Origin: Pseudomonas asgharzadehiana
GTDB lineage: Bacteria; Pseudomonadota; Gammaproteobacteria; Pseudomonadales; Pseudomonadaceae
Length of the DNA stretch: 64,000 bases
NCBI RefSeq assembly: GCF_019139815.1
Contig: NZ_CP077079.1
Location: forward strand, 3,100,001-3,164,000
Reading direction: 5' to 3'
Position 1 is the stretch's first letter. The number at the start of each line of letters is the position of its first letter. A program made the position numbers and the translations under genes. Under the pieces are notes generated by a model. It saw only the letters and a program-made list of their open reading frames with translations. It had not been told where the DNA came from and did not search any database. Positions 17,247 through 26,292 of the stretch are shown here, in pieces.

Positions 17247-18461
17247 ATGATCCCCATGCTCAATACCCCGGCGCCCTCACGCAGCTTGTTGTGTTTATTG
17301 GTGGCCCTGACGGCACTCGGCGAAGTCTCGACCCAATTGATCATCCCCGGTCTTGGCGTTATCGAGCAGGCGCTGGTGGCGCCGCCGGGCTCGGCCTTGA
17401 TGGCGTTGTCGGCGTTTGTCGCGGCTTTTGGCCTGGGGCAGTTGGTGTTCGGGCCGCTGTCGGATCGCATTGGCCGCCGCCCGGTATTGCTCGGCGGGTT
17501 GGTGCTGTATGGGGTGGCGACCTTGTCGATGCTGTTGGTCAACGATATTCATCAGTTTATTGCGGCTCGCGTACTGCAAGGCCTGGGCGCCTGCGCGGCG
17601 CTGGTGTTGGCGCGCACGGTGGTGCGGGATGTGTGGAAGGCCGAAGCGGGGCCGGCATTGGCGTTGACCATGATCGGCATGCTCTATGCCATCGTGGTTG
17701 CGCCGATGGTCGGCGGCCTGCTGATCAAGCTGGTGGGGTGGCGCGCGCCGATCATGCTTGCGCTGGCGATCGGCAGCGCGGTGTTGCTGCTGGCGCTGTT
17801 GTTCTTTCGAGAAAGCAATCACTACCTGGACCCCAAGGCCGGCCACTGGCGCACCCTGGGCGGGCACTATCTGGATTTGCTCAAGGGTCGCCAATATCGC
17901 GCATTCGCGGTGGCGTTGGCGTGCACCTATGGCGCGATGTTCGCGGTAATTGCCGGGTCATCGGCGGTCTTTATCAACCTGCTGGGCTTTAGCAGCCTGG
18001 AGTACGGCATCAATTTTGGCCTGATCGTGTCGATGCTGATCGTTGGGTCTACTTACACCCGACGCAATATCCTGCGCCTGGGGCCGCAACGGATTGTGGC
18101 GATGGGGGTGACGCTGGTCGCCATCGGCGGGGTATCGGCCGCGCTGATTTACGCGCTGTTTGGTTTGTCGGTGCTGGGCCTGGATATTCCAATTGCCCTG
18201 GCCACCTTGGGCGGCGGCTTGGTGTTACCTGGCGCGGTCACCGGCGGGGTCATGCCCAACGCGCACCGCGCCGGCCTGGCCGCGGGCTTGATGGGTTTTG
18301 CGCAGATGTTCGGCGCCACCTGTAGCGGCCTGTTGCTGAGCCAACTGCGTGATGCAAGTGCGACACCGATGATCATGATCCAGGCGGGTTTTGCGCTGAT
18401 GGCGTTTGTCGCGTTTCACCTGTTGCGTAACCGGCGCGGGGCCCTGGTCTCAGCGGCGTGA
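17247..18461 (+). CDS. MFS transporter, Bcr/CflA-like drug exporter
   Basis: A 404-residue major facilitator with twelve predicted membrane helices. The Bcr/CflA signature is visible: FGPLSDRIGRRPVLLGG (motif A, about residues 69-85) and RVLQGLGACAALVLARTVVRD. Such proteins export drugs or small peptides by proton antiport. A second in-frame ATG at 17256 has GGATGA just upstream and could be the true start; no ribosome-binding site precedes 17247. It is divergent from the RND adaptor and shares the inverted repeat at 17181-17204, so both efflux systems may answer to one regulator. Confidence 0.88.
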   Translation: MIPMLNTPAPSRSLLCLLVALTALGEVSTQLIIPGLGVIEQALVAPPGSALMALSAFVAAFGLGQLVFGPLSDRIGRRPVLLGGLVLYGVATLSMLLVNDIHQFIAARVLQGLGACAALVLARTVVRDVWKAEAGPALALTMIGMLYAIVVAPMVGGLLIKLVGWRAPIMLALAIGSAVLLLALLFFRESNHYLDPKAGHWRTLGGHYLDLLKGRQYRAFAVALACTYGAMFAVIAGSSAVFINLLGFSSLEYGINFGLIVSMLIVGSTYTRRNILRLGPQRIVAMGVTLVAIGGVSAALIYALFGLSVLGLDIPIALATLGGGLVLPGAVTGGVMPNAHRAGLAAGLMGFAQMFGATCSGLLLSQLRDASATPMIMIQAGFALMAFVAFHLLRNRRGALVSAA

Positions 18462-18564
18462 GGCGACGGTTAATCGTTCTATGCATGGAACACTCAAGGC
18501 TGTTTATGCCATCTAGCGCTGAATTGGTATCAGCTATAAGGTGTATGCACTTTGGAGGATTACC

Positions 18565-19431
18565 ATGAAAAAACTCATCGGCATCTACACCAGCCCTCGC
18601 GCCCACTGGGTCGGCGACGGTTTCCCGGTGCGCACGTTGTTTTCCTACGACAACCTTGGCAAACACATCAGCCCGTTCCTATTGCTGGACCACGCCGGCC
18701 CGGTCGATTTCACCCCGACCGAACAACGTCGTGGTGTCGGTCAACACCCCCATCGCGGCTTCGAAACCGTGACCATCGTTTACGCCGGTGAAGTCGAACA
18801 CCGCGACTCCACCGGCACCGGCGGCACCATTGGCCCAGGCGATGTGCAATGGATGACCGCCGCCAAAGGCATTCTTCATGAAGAGTTCCATTCCGAAGCT
18901 TTCGCCCGTAAAGGCGGCGCAATGGAGATGGTGCAACTGTGGGTCAACCTGCCGGCCAAGTCCAAAATGGCCGAGGCCGGCTACCAGACGATTGTCGACG
19001 GTGATATTCCCGCACTGCCGCTGGCCAATGGCGCCGGCAACCTGCGCTTGATTGCCGGAGAGTTCGCCGGGGTCAAAGGGCCTGCACGGACCTTCACGCC
19101 AATCGACGTGTGGGACATGCGCCTAAACGCCGGTAAGCCCGTCACGCTAGACCTGCACGCCGGACGTAACACCGCCCTGGTGATCCTGCGCGGCACCGTG
19201 CTGGTCAACGGCGAAGAAGTGGCACGTCAAGGGCAACTGGCATTGTTCGAACGTGACGGTACGCAACTGGTGTTGGAGTCCAACGATGACGCCATGGTGC
19301 TGCTACTCAGCGGCGAACCGATCGACGAACCCATCGTTGGGCATGGGCCGTTCGTGATGAATACCGAACAGGAGATTCACCAAGCGTTTGCGGACTTCCA
19401 GTCGGGAAAATTTGGGCGTATGGGTGCATGA
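18565..19431 (+). CDS. Pirin family protein
   Basis: A 288-residue bicupin. The N-terminal metal site is visible in GVGQHPHRGFETVTIVYAGE and LHEEFHSEAF (three His and one Glu). Bacterial pirins bind Fe(II); some are quercetinases, others bind enzymes, so the activity is open. A strong GGAGG (18554-18558) sits seven bases before the ATG, deciding this start over an upstream frame opening at 18541. It appears to be a single-gene unit. Confidence 0.9.
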   Translation: MKKLIGIYTSPRAHWVGDGFPVRTLFSYDNLGKHISPFLLLDHAGPVDFTPTEQRRGVGQHPHRGFETVTIVYAGEVEHRDSTGTGGTIGPGDVQWMTAAKGILHEEFHSEAFARKGGAMEMVQLWVNLPAKSKMAEAGYQTIVDGDIPALPLANGAGNLRLIAGEFAGVKGPARTFTPIDVWDMRLNAGKPVTLDLHAGRNTALVILRGTVLVNGEEVARQGQLALFERDGTQLVLESNDDAMVLLLSGEPIDEPIVGHGPFVMNTEQEIHQAFADFQSGKFGRMGA

Positions 19432-19598
19432 AGCCTCACCGCGACCCCTGTGGCCGCTGGCTTGAACTGCGATAGCAACGCCGTGGCGTTACGCATACGT
19501 TGAGGCGTTTGCATCGCGGATAAGTTGGCGCCCACATTTTGTTTTCCAGCGTTCTCAATTCATGCGATCTTCACGCCATTCGCCCTGGAGTCGCCTGG

Positions 19599-21044
19599 AT
19601 GCCCTCATTTATCTCTGATCACCCGATGCTGTGCGCCCTGGCGTTGATCCTCATCGACATCGCTGTGTGGCGCTTGATTTCGGTCAGGCTCGCCAATTGG
19701 AAACTCGTCGCACGCCTGGTCATTTTTGCGGTGTTCAGCGCTGTACTGTTCAACGACGGCATGAACCCCATGCTGGTCCCGCCGTATGCCGACAACACCG
19801 CCTTGCATATGGCGGCCACGGCCTTGCAGATCGGCTGGTGGCTGTTCGCGGCGCGTACGCTCACGGTGTTGCTCGGTGCGCTGATGGTGCAGCGGGTCGG
19901 GCATACCGGGCGGTTGTTGCAGGACCTGATCGGCGCGGTGATTTTTCTGATTGCGATCATCGCCGCGCTGGCCTACGTACTCGACCTGCCGGTCAAAGGC
20001 GTGCTGGCCACGTCCGGGGCGGTGGCGATCATTGTGGGCCTGGCGTTGCAAAGCACCTTGAGCGATGTGTTCTCCGGGATCGTGCTCAACACCACCAAGC
20101 CTTATCAGCTGGATGACTGGATTTCCATCGATGGTACTGAAGGCCGGGTCACCGATATCGACTGGCGCGCCACGCGCTTGCAGACCTCGCAGGGCAGCAT
20201 GGCGGTGATCCCCAACTCCCTGGCGGCCAAGGCCAAGATCATCAACTTTTCGCGCCCGGCGGATATGTTCGGCCTGGCCGTCAGTTTGCAGGTCAGCCCC
20301 CACGCGCGCCCGCAAACCGTGATCGAAGCATTGGAGCGCGCGATGCAGGGCTGCCGACCGTTGCTGGCCAAACCGGCGCCGAGCGTGGCATTCAAGACCT
20401 CGGCCAGTGGCGGAGTGGAGTATGAAATCAGTGGGTTCGTGCCCGCCATGCCCCTCAAGCGCGAGGTGCGCAACCAACTCTATGACCTGGCCTTCCGGCA
20501 TTTGCAGGCGGCGGGCGTGAGCCTGTTGTCGGCGGTCGAAAGCGCCACGCCGGTAGCGACTTCACGGCCACGGGCGCTGCTGGACAGTTCGTCGATTTTC
20601 TCCACGTTGCGCCAAGAAGAAAAGGAAACCTTCAGCCAGAACATGACCCTGCATGCCTACCGCGCCGGCGAGATGATCCTGCCGGCGGGCGAGGTGAGCG
20701 ACCACTTGTTTATCGTCGAGTCCGGCGTGGTCTCGGTGATGCTGATCAAGGGCGGGCACGCGTTCGAGGCCGGGCGCATGGGCCCGGGCGAGGTGATTGG
20801 CGAGGCGGGTATTTTGACGGAGCAGGCGGCCCTGGCGGACTTTACCGCCAAGACCTTCTGCACGTTGTACCGCATCGAAAAGGAATACCTGACCCCGTGC
20901 CTGGACGCGCGCAAAGACATCGCCGACGCGATGAAAACCCTGCTGGATTTCCGCCTGCACGCCGCGCAGGCCCTGACCCAGGAGGCGCCGGTGGTGCCGG
21001 TGAAGAAGGGCTTTATGCAATGGCTGCGCAAGCGCGGTCTCTGA
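19599..21044 (+). CDS. MscS-family channel with C-terminal cyclic-nucleotide-binding domain
   Basis: A 481-residue fusion. Residues 1-150 hold four to five membrane helices. The pore helix and MscS beta domain follow (GVLATSGAVAIIVGLALQST, then YQLDDWISIDGTEGRVTDIDWRAT). After a linker there is a CRP-like cyclic-nucleotide-binding domain (about 325-460) with GEVIGEAGILTEQAALADF resembling the phosphate-binding cassette. The arrangement matches the bacterial cyclic-nucleotide-gated (bCNG) branch of MscS, which may be gated by cAMP rather than tension. GGAG at 19587-19590 fixes the ATG at 19599. Confidence 0.88.
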   Translation: MPSFISDHPMLCALALILIDIAVWRLISVRLANWKLVARLVIFAVFSAVLFNDGMNPMLVPPYADNTALHMAATALQIGWWLFAARTLTVLLGALMVQRVGHTGRLLQDLIGAVIFLIAIIAALAYVLDLPVKGVLATSGAVAIIVGLALQSTLSDVFSGIVLNTTKPYQLDDWISIDGTEGRVTDIDWRATRLQTSQGSMAVIPNSLAAKAKIINFSRPADMFGLAVSLQVSPHARPQTVIEALERAMQGCRPLLAKPAPSVAFKTSASGGVEYEISGFVPAMPLKREVRNQLYDLAFRHLQAAGVSLLSAVESATPVATSRPRALLDSSSIFSTLRQEEKETFSQNMTLHAYRAGEMILPAGEVSDHLFIVESGVVSVMLIKGGHAFEAGRMGPGEVIGEAGILTEQAALADFTAKTFCTLYRIEKEYLTPCLDARKDIADAMKTLLDFRLHAAQALTQEAPVVPVKKGFMQWLRKRGL

Positions 21045-21062
21045 GCACTGAAGGTTTGGAGC

Positions 21063-21282
21063 TTGATCCGACTCACCGACTACATCGCCAACGTTGCCCA
21101 AACCCCCGCTGATCATCGGCGCCCATTGTTTTATTGCCGGCGGCTCACTGCTGCGTGGCGGTTGCGGGGTGGATGCGCACTGCATTATCGGTCCGGGCGC
21201 CGAGTTGAAAACCAGCTTTTTGTTCAGTGGCAGCAAGCGGGCTCATTTCAATTTTGTGAAGGACGCTGAGACGACCTTATAA
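21063..21282 (+). pseudogene. Remnant of a hexapeptide (LpxA-like) acyltransferase gene
   Basis: Two overlapping frames carry pieces of one family. The first reads LTDYIANVAQTP, an N-terminal end. The second, in another frame from 21094, reads PLIIGAHCFIAGGSLLRGGC, then IIGPGAELKTSFLFSGSKRAHFNFV, the start of a left-handed beta-helix of LpxA-family transferases. The rest (about two thirds) is missing and the frame ends in unrelated residues. This is best explained by an internal deletion with frameshift plus loss of the 3' end. Recognition relies on memory of the family. Confidence 0.65.
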
Positions 21283-21328
21283 ACGCAGCGTTGAAAAGAC
21301 CATGGTGCAACGGCGCGATATTAAATAG

Positions 21329-21341
21329 AATGAATCTCATT
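21329..21341. promoter_or_regulatory. Fur-box-like palindrome upstream of fecI-type sigma gene
   Basis: AATGA and TCATT flank ATC, a perfect 13-bp palindrome that resembles the core of a Fur box, 33 bp before the sigma-factor start. Iron-starvation sigma genes in Pseudomonas are typically Fur-repressed. The match to the full 19-bp consensus is partial. Confidence 0.5.
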
Positions 21342-21374
21342 TGAGACTCACTCGCGCCGCGCAGGTTGCTTGCC

Positions 21375-21893
21375 ATGAATGATGCTGTTGCCCCGACGCA
21401 CGCCCCTGAACCGACGCTATCGAGCCTGTACCGTGACCACCGCAGTTGGCTGGAAAGCTGGCTACGCAGGCGCCTGGGCAACGCCTGGGACGCGGCGGAC
21501 CTGAGCCAGGATACGTTCCTGCGCGTGTTGGCCAGTGCCCAGCCGCTGGCGCAGTTGCACGAACCCCGCGCTTACCTGGTGACAGTGGGCAAGCGCCTGC
21601 TGGTGAATTTTCATCAGCGCCGCAGCCTGGAACAGGCCTACGTGAACGCGCTGGCCAATTTGCCTGAAGCCTGCGTGCCATCGCCCGAACAGCGCTGGCT
21701 GGTGCTGGAAACCCTGCAAGCCCTGGACGAATTGCTCGATGGCTTGCCGGTGCTGGTACGCCGTGCGTTTTTGTGGAGCCAGTTGGAAGGCCTGGGGTAC
21801 CGCGAGATTGCCGAGCGCCTGCAGGTTTCCGAACGCACGGTAAAACGCTACATGGCCCAAGCCTACGAACACTGCCTGCTGGTGGACCTGTGA
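21375..21893 (+). CDS. FecI-like ECF RNA polymerase sigma factor
   Basis: A 172-residue ECF sigma factor. Region 2 is visible as AWDAADLSQDTFLRVL (about residues 34-49), and region 4 as GLGYREIAERLQVSERTVKRYMAQAYEHC (about 137-165). It resembles FecI-type iron-starvation sigma factors that transcribe siderophore receptor genes. The stop codon overlaps the GTG start of the FecR gene by 4 bp (GTGA), so the two are translationally coupled. A Fur-like palindrome lies upstream. ATG 21375 is preferred over a TTG at 21366. Confidence 0.92.
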   Translation: MNDAVAPTHAPEPTLSSLYRDHRSWLESWLRRRLGNAWDAADLSQDTFLRVLASAQPLAQLHEPRAYLVTVGKRLLVNFHQRRSLEQAYVNALANLPEACVPSPEQRWLVLETLQALDELLDGLPVLVRRAFLWSQLEGLGYREIAERLQVSERTVKRYMAQAYEHCLLVDL

Positions 21894-22810
21894 GCCGCGA
21901 GGTGGCGCGTGCCGCCGCTCAGTGGCTGGCGCTGCTGGAATCCGGTGCCGCCACCGAGCGTGACCACGCCGCGTTGCAGCATTGGCGCGACAGCCATCCC
22001 CAGCATGAGCACACCTGGCAGAAAGCCCAATCCCTGCGCCGACGTTTCAGCGATTTGCCTCAAGCCTTGGCCATGGCCAGCCTCGATCGCCCGCAACCCG
22101 GTCGCCGCGCGGTGCTCAAACGCGCCCTGGGTGTGGCGGCGTTGCTGCCGGCCGCCTGGTTGATCAGCCGTCAGTTGCCCGTCGACACCTGGCGCGCCGA
22201 CCTGCACACCGCCACCGGCGAACGCAAACGCCTGCCGCTGGCCGACGGTGCCAGCCTGCAACTCAACACCGCTACGGCGGCTGACGTAGACGTGGCGCAG
22301 CGGCGTATCAGGTTGGTCGATGGCGAACTGGCGTTGAATGTACCCGGCATGGCGCCGATGACGCTGCAAACCCGCTATGGCGAGTTGCTGGTCAGCCAGG
22401 CTGAAGTCTGTGTGCGCCAACTGGCCGCCGGCTGTCGGGTGTCGGTGCTCAAGGGCGCGGTGCAAGTGCGGGATTTGAACGGCAAAAGCACGACCTTGCA
22501 GGCAGGGCGGCAAGCGCCGTTAAAGGCCAGTGGGCTCGGCTCCTCGGCGCCATTTGATGTACTGCAACTCGGTTGGCGCGATGGTGTGCTGAGCGCTCAG
22601 AACCAAACGCTCGGCGACTTTTTGCGCGAACTGGAGCGCTATCGTCCCGGCGTGTTGCGCTGGGAGCCGGGCCTTGAAACCTTGCGGGTAACCGGCAGTT
22701 TCCGCCTGGACGACACCGACCGCATCCTCAGCCTGCTGGCCTCGACACTGGGCCTGGAGGTGCAAGCGCGGACGCGGTATTGGGTGAGCTTGCGCAAAAA
22801 ATTGGCGTGA
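21890..22810 (+). CDS. FecR-like anti-sigma / sigma regulator
   Basis: A 306-residue inner-membrane regulator of the FecI-like sigma factor. It has an N-terminal cytoplasmic helical domain (REVARAAAQWLALLESG, HWRDSHPQHEHTWQKAQ), one membrane segment (about residues 80-95, VAALLPAAWLI) and the periplasmic FecR domain (TATGERKRLPLADGASLQLNT). The C-terminal end resembles an STN-type module. The start is GTG overlapping the sigma stop. A TonB-dependent receptor normally follows such pairs, but none is present in the 166 bp before the next, unrelated gene. Confidence 0.9.
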   Translation: MSREVARAAAQWLALLESGAATERDHAALQHWRDSHPQHEHTWQKAQSLRRRFSDLPQALAMASLDRPQPGRRAVLKRALGVAALLPAAWLISRQLPVDTWRADLHTATGERKRLPLADGASLQLNTATAADVDVAQRRIRLVDGELALNVPGMAPMTLQTRYGELLVSQAEVCVRQLAAGCRVSVLKGAVQVRDLNGKSTTLQAGRQAPLKASGLGSSAPFDVLQLGWRDGVLSAQNQTLGDFLRELERYRPGVLRWEPGLETLRVTGSFRLDDTDRILSLLASTLGLEVQARTRYWVSLRKKLA

Positions 22811-22976
22811 TACCTGTTGGGTGGCGAGGACGGCAGCGGCTTGATCGGTTGTCATGCATATATCTAAAAAGAATAAATAAAGAGTTATATATTCCTTTTA
22901 ATGTGTGTGCCGATGGCGCACTTTGGGGGCCTGCGCATTCGTGCGGATTGACCCAACAGCCAAAAGGAAAGCCGAC

Positions 22977-23192
22977 ATGACCATTAAAGCGATCAACGTG
23001 CGCAACCAGTTCAAGGGCGTGATCAAAGAGATTCTGCTGGGGGAAGTGGTGTCGGAAATCGACGTGCAAACCGCGTCCGGCATCGTGACGTCGGTGATCA
23101 CCACCCGTTCGGTGCGTGACTTGGAATTGAAAGTGGGCAGTGAAGTGATCGCCTTCGTGAAGTCGACCGAAGTGTCTATCGCCAAGTTGTAG
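22977..23192 (+). CDS. Mop/TOBE-domain molybdate-binding protein
   Basis: A 71-residue single Mop (TOBE) domain: an N-terminal ARNQFKG-like stretch (VRNQFKGVIKEILLG) and the VTSVITTRSVRDLELKVGSEVIAFVKSTEV beta-barrel pattern. Such proteins (molbindins) oligomerise and bind molybdate or tungstate, buffering the cofactor metal. A good AAAGGAAA precedes the ATG, and a terminator follows at once, so it is a monocistronic unit. An upstream in-frame extension from 22905 lacks family similarity. Confidence 0.9.
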   Translation: MTIKAINVRNQFKGVIKEILLGEVVSEIDVQTASGIVTSVITTRSVRDLELKVGSEVIAFVKSTEVSIAKL

Positions 23193-23198
23193 GCGCAG

Positions 23199-23225
23199 GC
23201 CCCCGCGTACCGGCGGGGGCTGTTC
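23199..23225 (+). terminator. Rho-independent terminator of the Mop gene
   Basis: GCCCCCGC pairs with GCGGGGGC across a GTACCG loop, then TGTTCTT follows. The hairpin starts seven bases after the stop codon and separates the Mop gene from the convergent PatB gene. Confidence 0.75.
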
Positions 23226-23237
23226 TTGGGGCGTGCT

Positions 23238-24383
23238 TTAGCGGTTTTGCAAGCTGCGCTCCAAGCGCTGCAAGCCTTCTTCCAGTATCGCCCGCGGGCA
23301 GCCGAAGTTCAGGCGCACGAACTGTTGGCTGTCATCGCCGAACTCAATTCCCGCACTCAAGCCGACCTTGGCCCGGTCCAGAAAGAACTGCTGCGGGTCT
23401 TCCAGGCCCAGGGCCGTGCAATCGAGCCAGGCCAGGAAGGTACCTTGCGGCGCATGCATCACCACACCGGGCAGGCGAGTGTTCACGGCATCGAGCAGGT
23501 AGTCGCGGTTGGCTTGCAGGTAGTGCTTGAGCGCTTCAAGCCATTCGCCGCACTGGCTGTAGGCGGCGCGGGTGGCTTCCAGGCCCAGTGGGCTGACGCT
23601 GTCGACCATGCCGCAACGCGCGTTGTTGAAACGCTCGCGGATCTCGGCGTTCTGGATCACGGCAAAACAGGTTTTCAAGCCAGCCACGTTGTAGGCCTTG
23701 CTCGCCGACATCAGCGTGATGGTGCGCTGCGCGATCTCTGGGCCGAGGCTGGCGGTAGGGATGTGGCGGCGGCCATCGAAGCACAGTTCGGCATGGATTT
23801 CGTCACTGATGATCAGCGCGCCTTGCTCCAGGCACGCGTTGGCGAGCGCCAGCAGTTCTTCACGCGGGAACACTTTGCCTATCGGGTTGTGCGGATTGCT
23901 CAGCAGCAGGGCGCCGGCGCCATTCAGCGCTTCGTTCATGGTGGACATCGGCGTGACATAGTCGCCGTCGACCAATTGAAACGGCACTTCAATACGCGGC
24001 AAATTCCAGTGCCCGGGCGCCAGGCGAATCGGGCGATAGTTCGGGGTTTGCAGCACCACCGGCTGGCCAGGCGCTACAAACGCGTGCAGCGCCATGTTGA
24101 ACCCCGGTTCGACGCCGGGCAAAAACAGCAGTTCTTCAGGCAGCACGCGCCAGGCGTACTTGGCCCACAGGTCGGCCACGATGGCGTCGCGTACCTCCGG
24201 GCCGGCCACGCTGTAGCCGAGGATCTGCTGGTCCAGGCGCGCATGCAGGGCTTGCAGCACGGCGGGCGGCGCGGCGATATCCATGTCGGCGATCCACATC
24301 GGCAATACATCGGCCGGGTAACGGTTCCACTTGGTGCTGCCGGTGCCGAGGCGTGGGTGGATCTTGTCGAAATCAAAGCTCAT
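23238..24383 (-). CDS. PatB/MalY-family pyridoxal-phosphate C-S lyase
   Basis: A 381-residue aminotransferase-fold enzyme. The N-terminal LPMWIADMDIAAPPAV, the SNPHNPIGKVFPREEL motif, IISDEIHAEL (cofactor-ring Asp) and the probable Schiff-base lysine in SASKAYNVAGLK mark the PatB/MalY group. Such enzymes cleave cystathionine or cysteine conjugates to pyruvate, ammonia and a thiol. No MalY-like regulatory role can be judged from sequence. It is convergent with the Mop gene and divergent from ggt. Confidence 0.9.
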   Translation of the reverse strand: MSFDFDKIHPRLGTGSTKWNRYPADVLPMWIADMDIAAPPAVLQALHARLDQQILGYSVAGPEVRDAIVADLWAKYAWRVLPEELLFLPGVEPGFNMALHAFVAPGQPVVLQTPNYRPIRLAPGHWNLPRIEVPFQLVDGDYVTPMSTMNEALNGAGALLLSNPHNPIGKVFPREELLALANACLEQGALIISDEIHAELCFDGRRHIPTASLGPEIAQRTITLMSASKAYNVAGLKTCFAVIQNAEIRERFNNARCGMVDSVSPLGLEATRAAYSQCGEWLEALKHYLQANRDYLLDAVNTRLPGVVMHAPQGTFLAWLDCTALGLEDPQQFFLDRAKVGLSAGIEFGDDSQQFVRLNFGCPRAILEEGLQRLERSLQNR

Positions 24384-24550
24384 GGAGGCGCTCGTGTCTG
24401 GGAGGCGGCGGAAAGTGGCGCGAAATATAGCATGGGTGTTTTGATGGCCGTTCTGTGACCGACAAGTTCTGTAATAAAAACGCCATTGCGCTGGGGATTA
24501 AACCCGCCACGGGCTATTTTGGTGCATCTCAATAACCAGAGTAGCCATGG

Positions 24551-26275
24551 ATGAAATACCAACCCTTCAGCCGTACCTTGATTGCCACCGCGCTGGTGTT
24601 GACGGTCAGTGGCGTGCACGCCGCGTCCCAGGCCCCGGTGGCCGGTGAAAATGGCATGGTGGTGACGGCCCAGCACCTGGCAACGCATGTGGGCGTGGAT
24701 GTGCTCAAGGCGGGCGGCAACGCGGTGGATGCGGCGGTGGCCGTGGGCTACGCGCTGGCGGTGGTCTACCCGGCGGCGGGTAACCTGGGCGGCGGCGGCT
24801 TCATGACCGTGCAACTGGCGGATGGGCGCAAGACCTTCCTCGACTTCCGCGAAAAAGCGCCGCTGGCGGCTACCGCCAATATGTACCTGGACAAGGACGG
24901 CAACGTCATCGAAGGGCTCAGCGCCAAGGGCCACCTGGCCGTCGGCGTACCCGGCACGGTTTCCGGCATGGAGCTGGCCCTGAGCAAATACGGCACGCTC
25001 AAGCGCGCCCAGGTGATCGCCCCGGCGATCAAACTGGCGGAAAACGGCTTCGCCCTGGAGCAAGGGGATATCGACCTGTTGCACACCGCCACCGGCGAGT
25101 TCGAAAAAGACAAGGACCTGCGCGGTATCTTCCTGCACAACGGCCAACCGATGCAGGTGGGCCAGAAGCTGGTACAGAAAGACCTGGCCAAGACCCTCAA
25201 GGAAATCTCCGCCAAGGGCGCGGACGGCTTTTATAAAGGCTGGGTCGCCAAGGCGCTGGTGGATTCCAGCCAGGCCGGCAAGGGCATCATCACCCAGGCG
25301 GACCTGGATAAATACAAGACCCGCGAACTGGCGCCCATCGAATGCGACTACCGTGGCTACCACGTGGTCTCGGCGCCGCCTCCAAGCTCGGGCGGCGTAG
25401 TGATCTGCCAGATCATGAACATTCTCGAAGGCTACCCGATGGCCGACCTGGGCTATCACTCGGCCCAGGGCCTGCACTACCAGATCGAAGCGATGCGCCA
25501 CGCCTACGTGGACCGCAACAGCTACCTCGGCGACCCGGACTTTGTGAAGAACCCGATCGAGCATCTGCTCGACAAAAACTATGCGACCAAGCTGCGCGAC
25601 GCGATTGAGCCGCAAAAGGCCGGTGACTCCCAGGCGATCAAGCCGGGCGTGTCGCCCCATGAAGGCAACAACACCACCCATTACTCCATCGTCGACAAGT
25701 GGGGTAACGCGGTTTCCGTCACGTACACCTTGAACGACTGGTTCGGCGCGGGCGTGATGGCGAGCAAGACCGGCGTGATCCTCAACGATGAAATGGACGA
25801 CTTTACCGTCAAGGTCGGCGTGCCGAACATGTATGGCCTGGTGCAGGGTGAAGCCAACGCCATCGCCCCAGGCAAGGCGCCGCTGTCGTCGATGAGCCCG
25901 ACCATCGTTACCAAGGATGGCAAGGCCGTGATGGTCGTGGGCACGCCGGGCGGCAGCCGTATCATCACGGCGACCTTGCTGACGATCCTGAATGTCATTG
26001 ACTACAAGATGAACATCCAGGAAGCGGTCGACGCGCCGCGTTTCCACCAACAGTGGATGCCGCAAACCACCAATCTGGAGACCTTCGCGGTCAGCCCGGA
26101 CACGCAAAAGATCCTCGAAAGCTGGGGCCATCAGTTCGCGGGCCCGCAGGATGCCAACCACTTGGCGGCGATCCTGGTAGGCGCGCCATCCCTGGGGGGC
26201 AAACCGGTGGGTAACAACCGCTTCTACGGCGCGAATGACCCGCGTCGCAATACCGGGCTGTCGCTGGGTTACTAA
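24551..26275 (+). CDS. ggt: Gamma-glutamyltransferase
   Basis: A 574-residue periplasmic N-terminal nucleophile hydrolase. A signal peptide ends near SGVHA. The autoprocessing site precedes Thr375 in EGNNTTHYS, which becomes the catalytic residue of the small subunit. The large subunit carries FLDFREKAP (substrate carboxylate Arg) and the small subunit ends with the PGGSRIITA stretch of the active-site loop. It hydrolyses or transfers the gamma-glutamyl group of glutathione, supplying cysteinylglycine and glutamate. A hairpin that overlaps the downstream xthA ribosome-binding site follows the stop codon. Confidence 0.95.
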   Translation: MKYQPFSRTLIATALVLTVSGVHAASQAPVAGENGMVVTAQHLATHVGVDVLKAGGNAVDAAVAVGYALAVVYPAAGNLGGGGFMTVQLADGRKTFLDFREKAPLAATANMYLDKDGNVIEGLSAKGHLAVGVPGTVSGMELALSKYGTLKRAQVIAPAIKLAENGFALEQGDIDLLHTATGEFEKDKDLRGIFLHNGQPMQVGQKLVQKDLAKTLKEISAKGADGFYKGWVAKALVDSSQAGKGIITQADLDKYKTRELAPIECDYRGYHVVSAPPPSSGGVVICQIMNILEGYPMADLGYHSAQGLHYQIEAMRHAYVDRNSYLGDPDFVKNPIEHLLDKNYATKLRDAIEPQKAGDSQAIKPGVSPHEGNNTTHYSIVDKWGNAVSVTYTLNDWFGAGVMASKTGVILNDEMDDFTVKVGVPNMYGLVQGEANAIAPGKAPLSSMSPTIVTKDGKAVMVVGTPGGSRIITATLLTILNVIDYKMNIQEAVDAPRFHQQWMPQTTNLETFAVSPDTQKILESWGHQFAGPQDANHLAAILVGAPSLGGKPVGNNRFYGANDPRRNTGLSLGY

Positions 26276-26292
26276 GACGGAACATCGACCCA

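Noticed and set aside
22811..22976. A receptor gene fragment after fecR
   Set aside because: No plug- or barrel-like residues are readable in any frame in this short gap.
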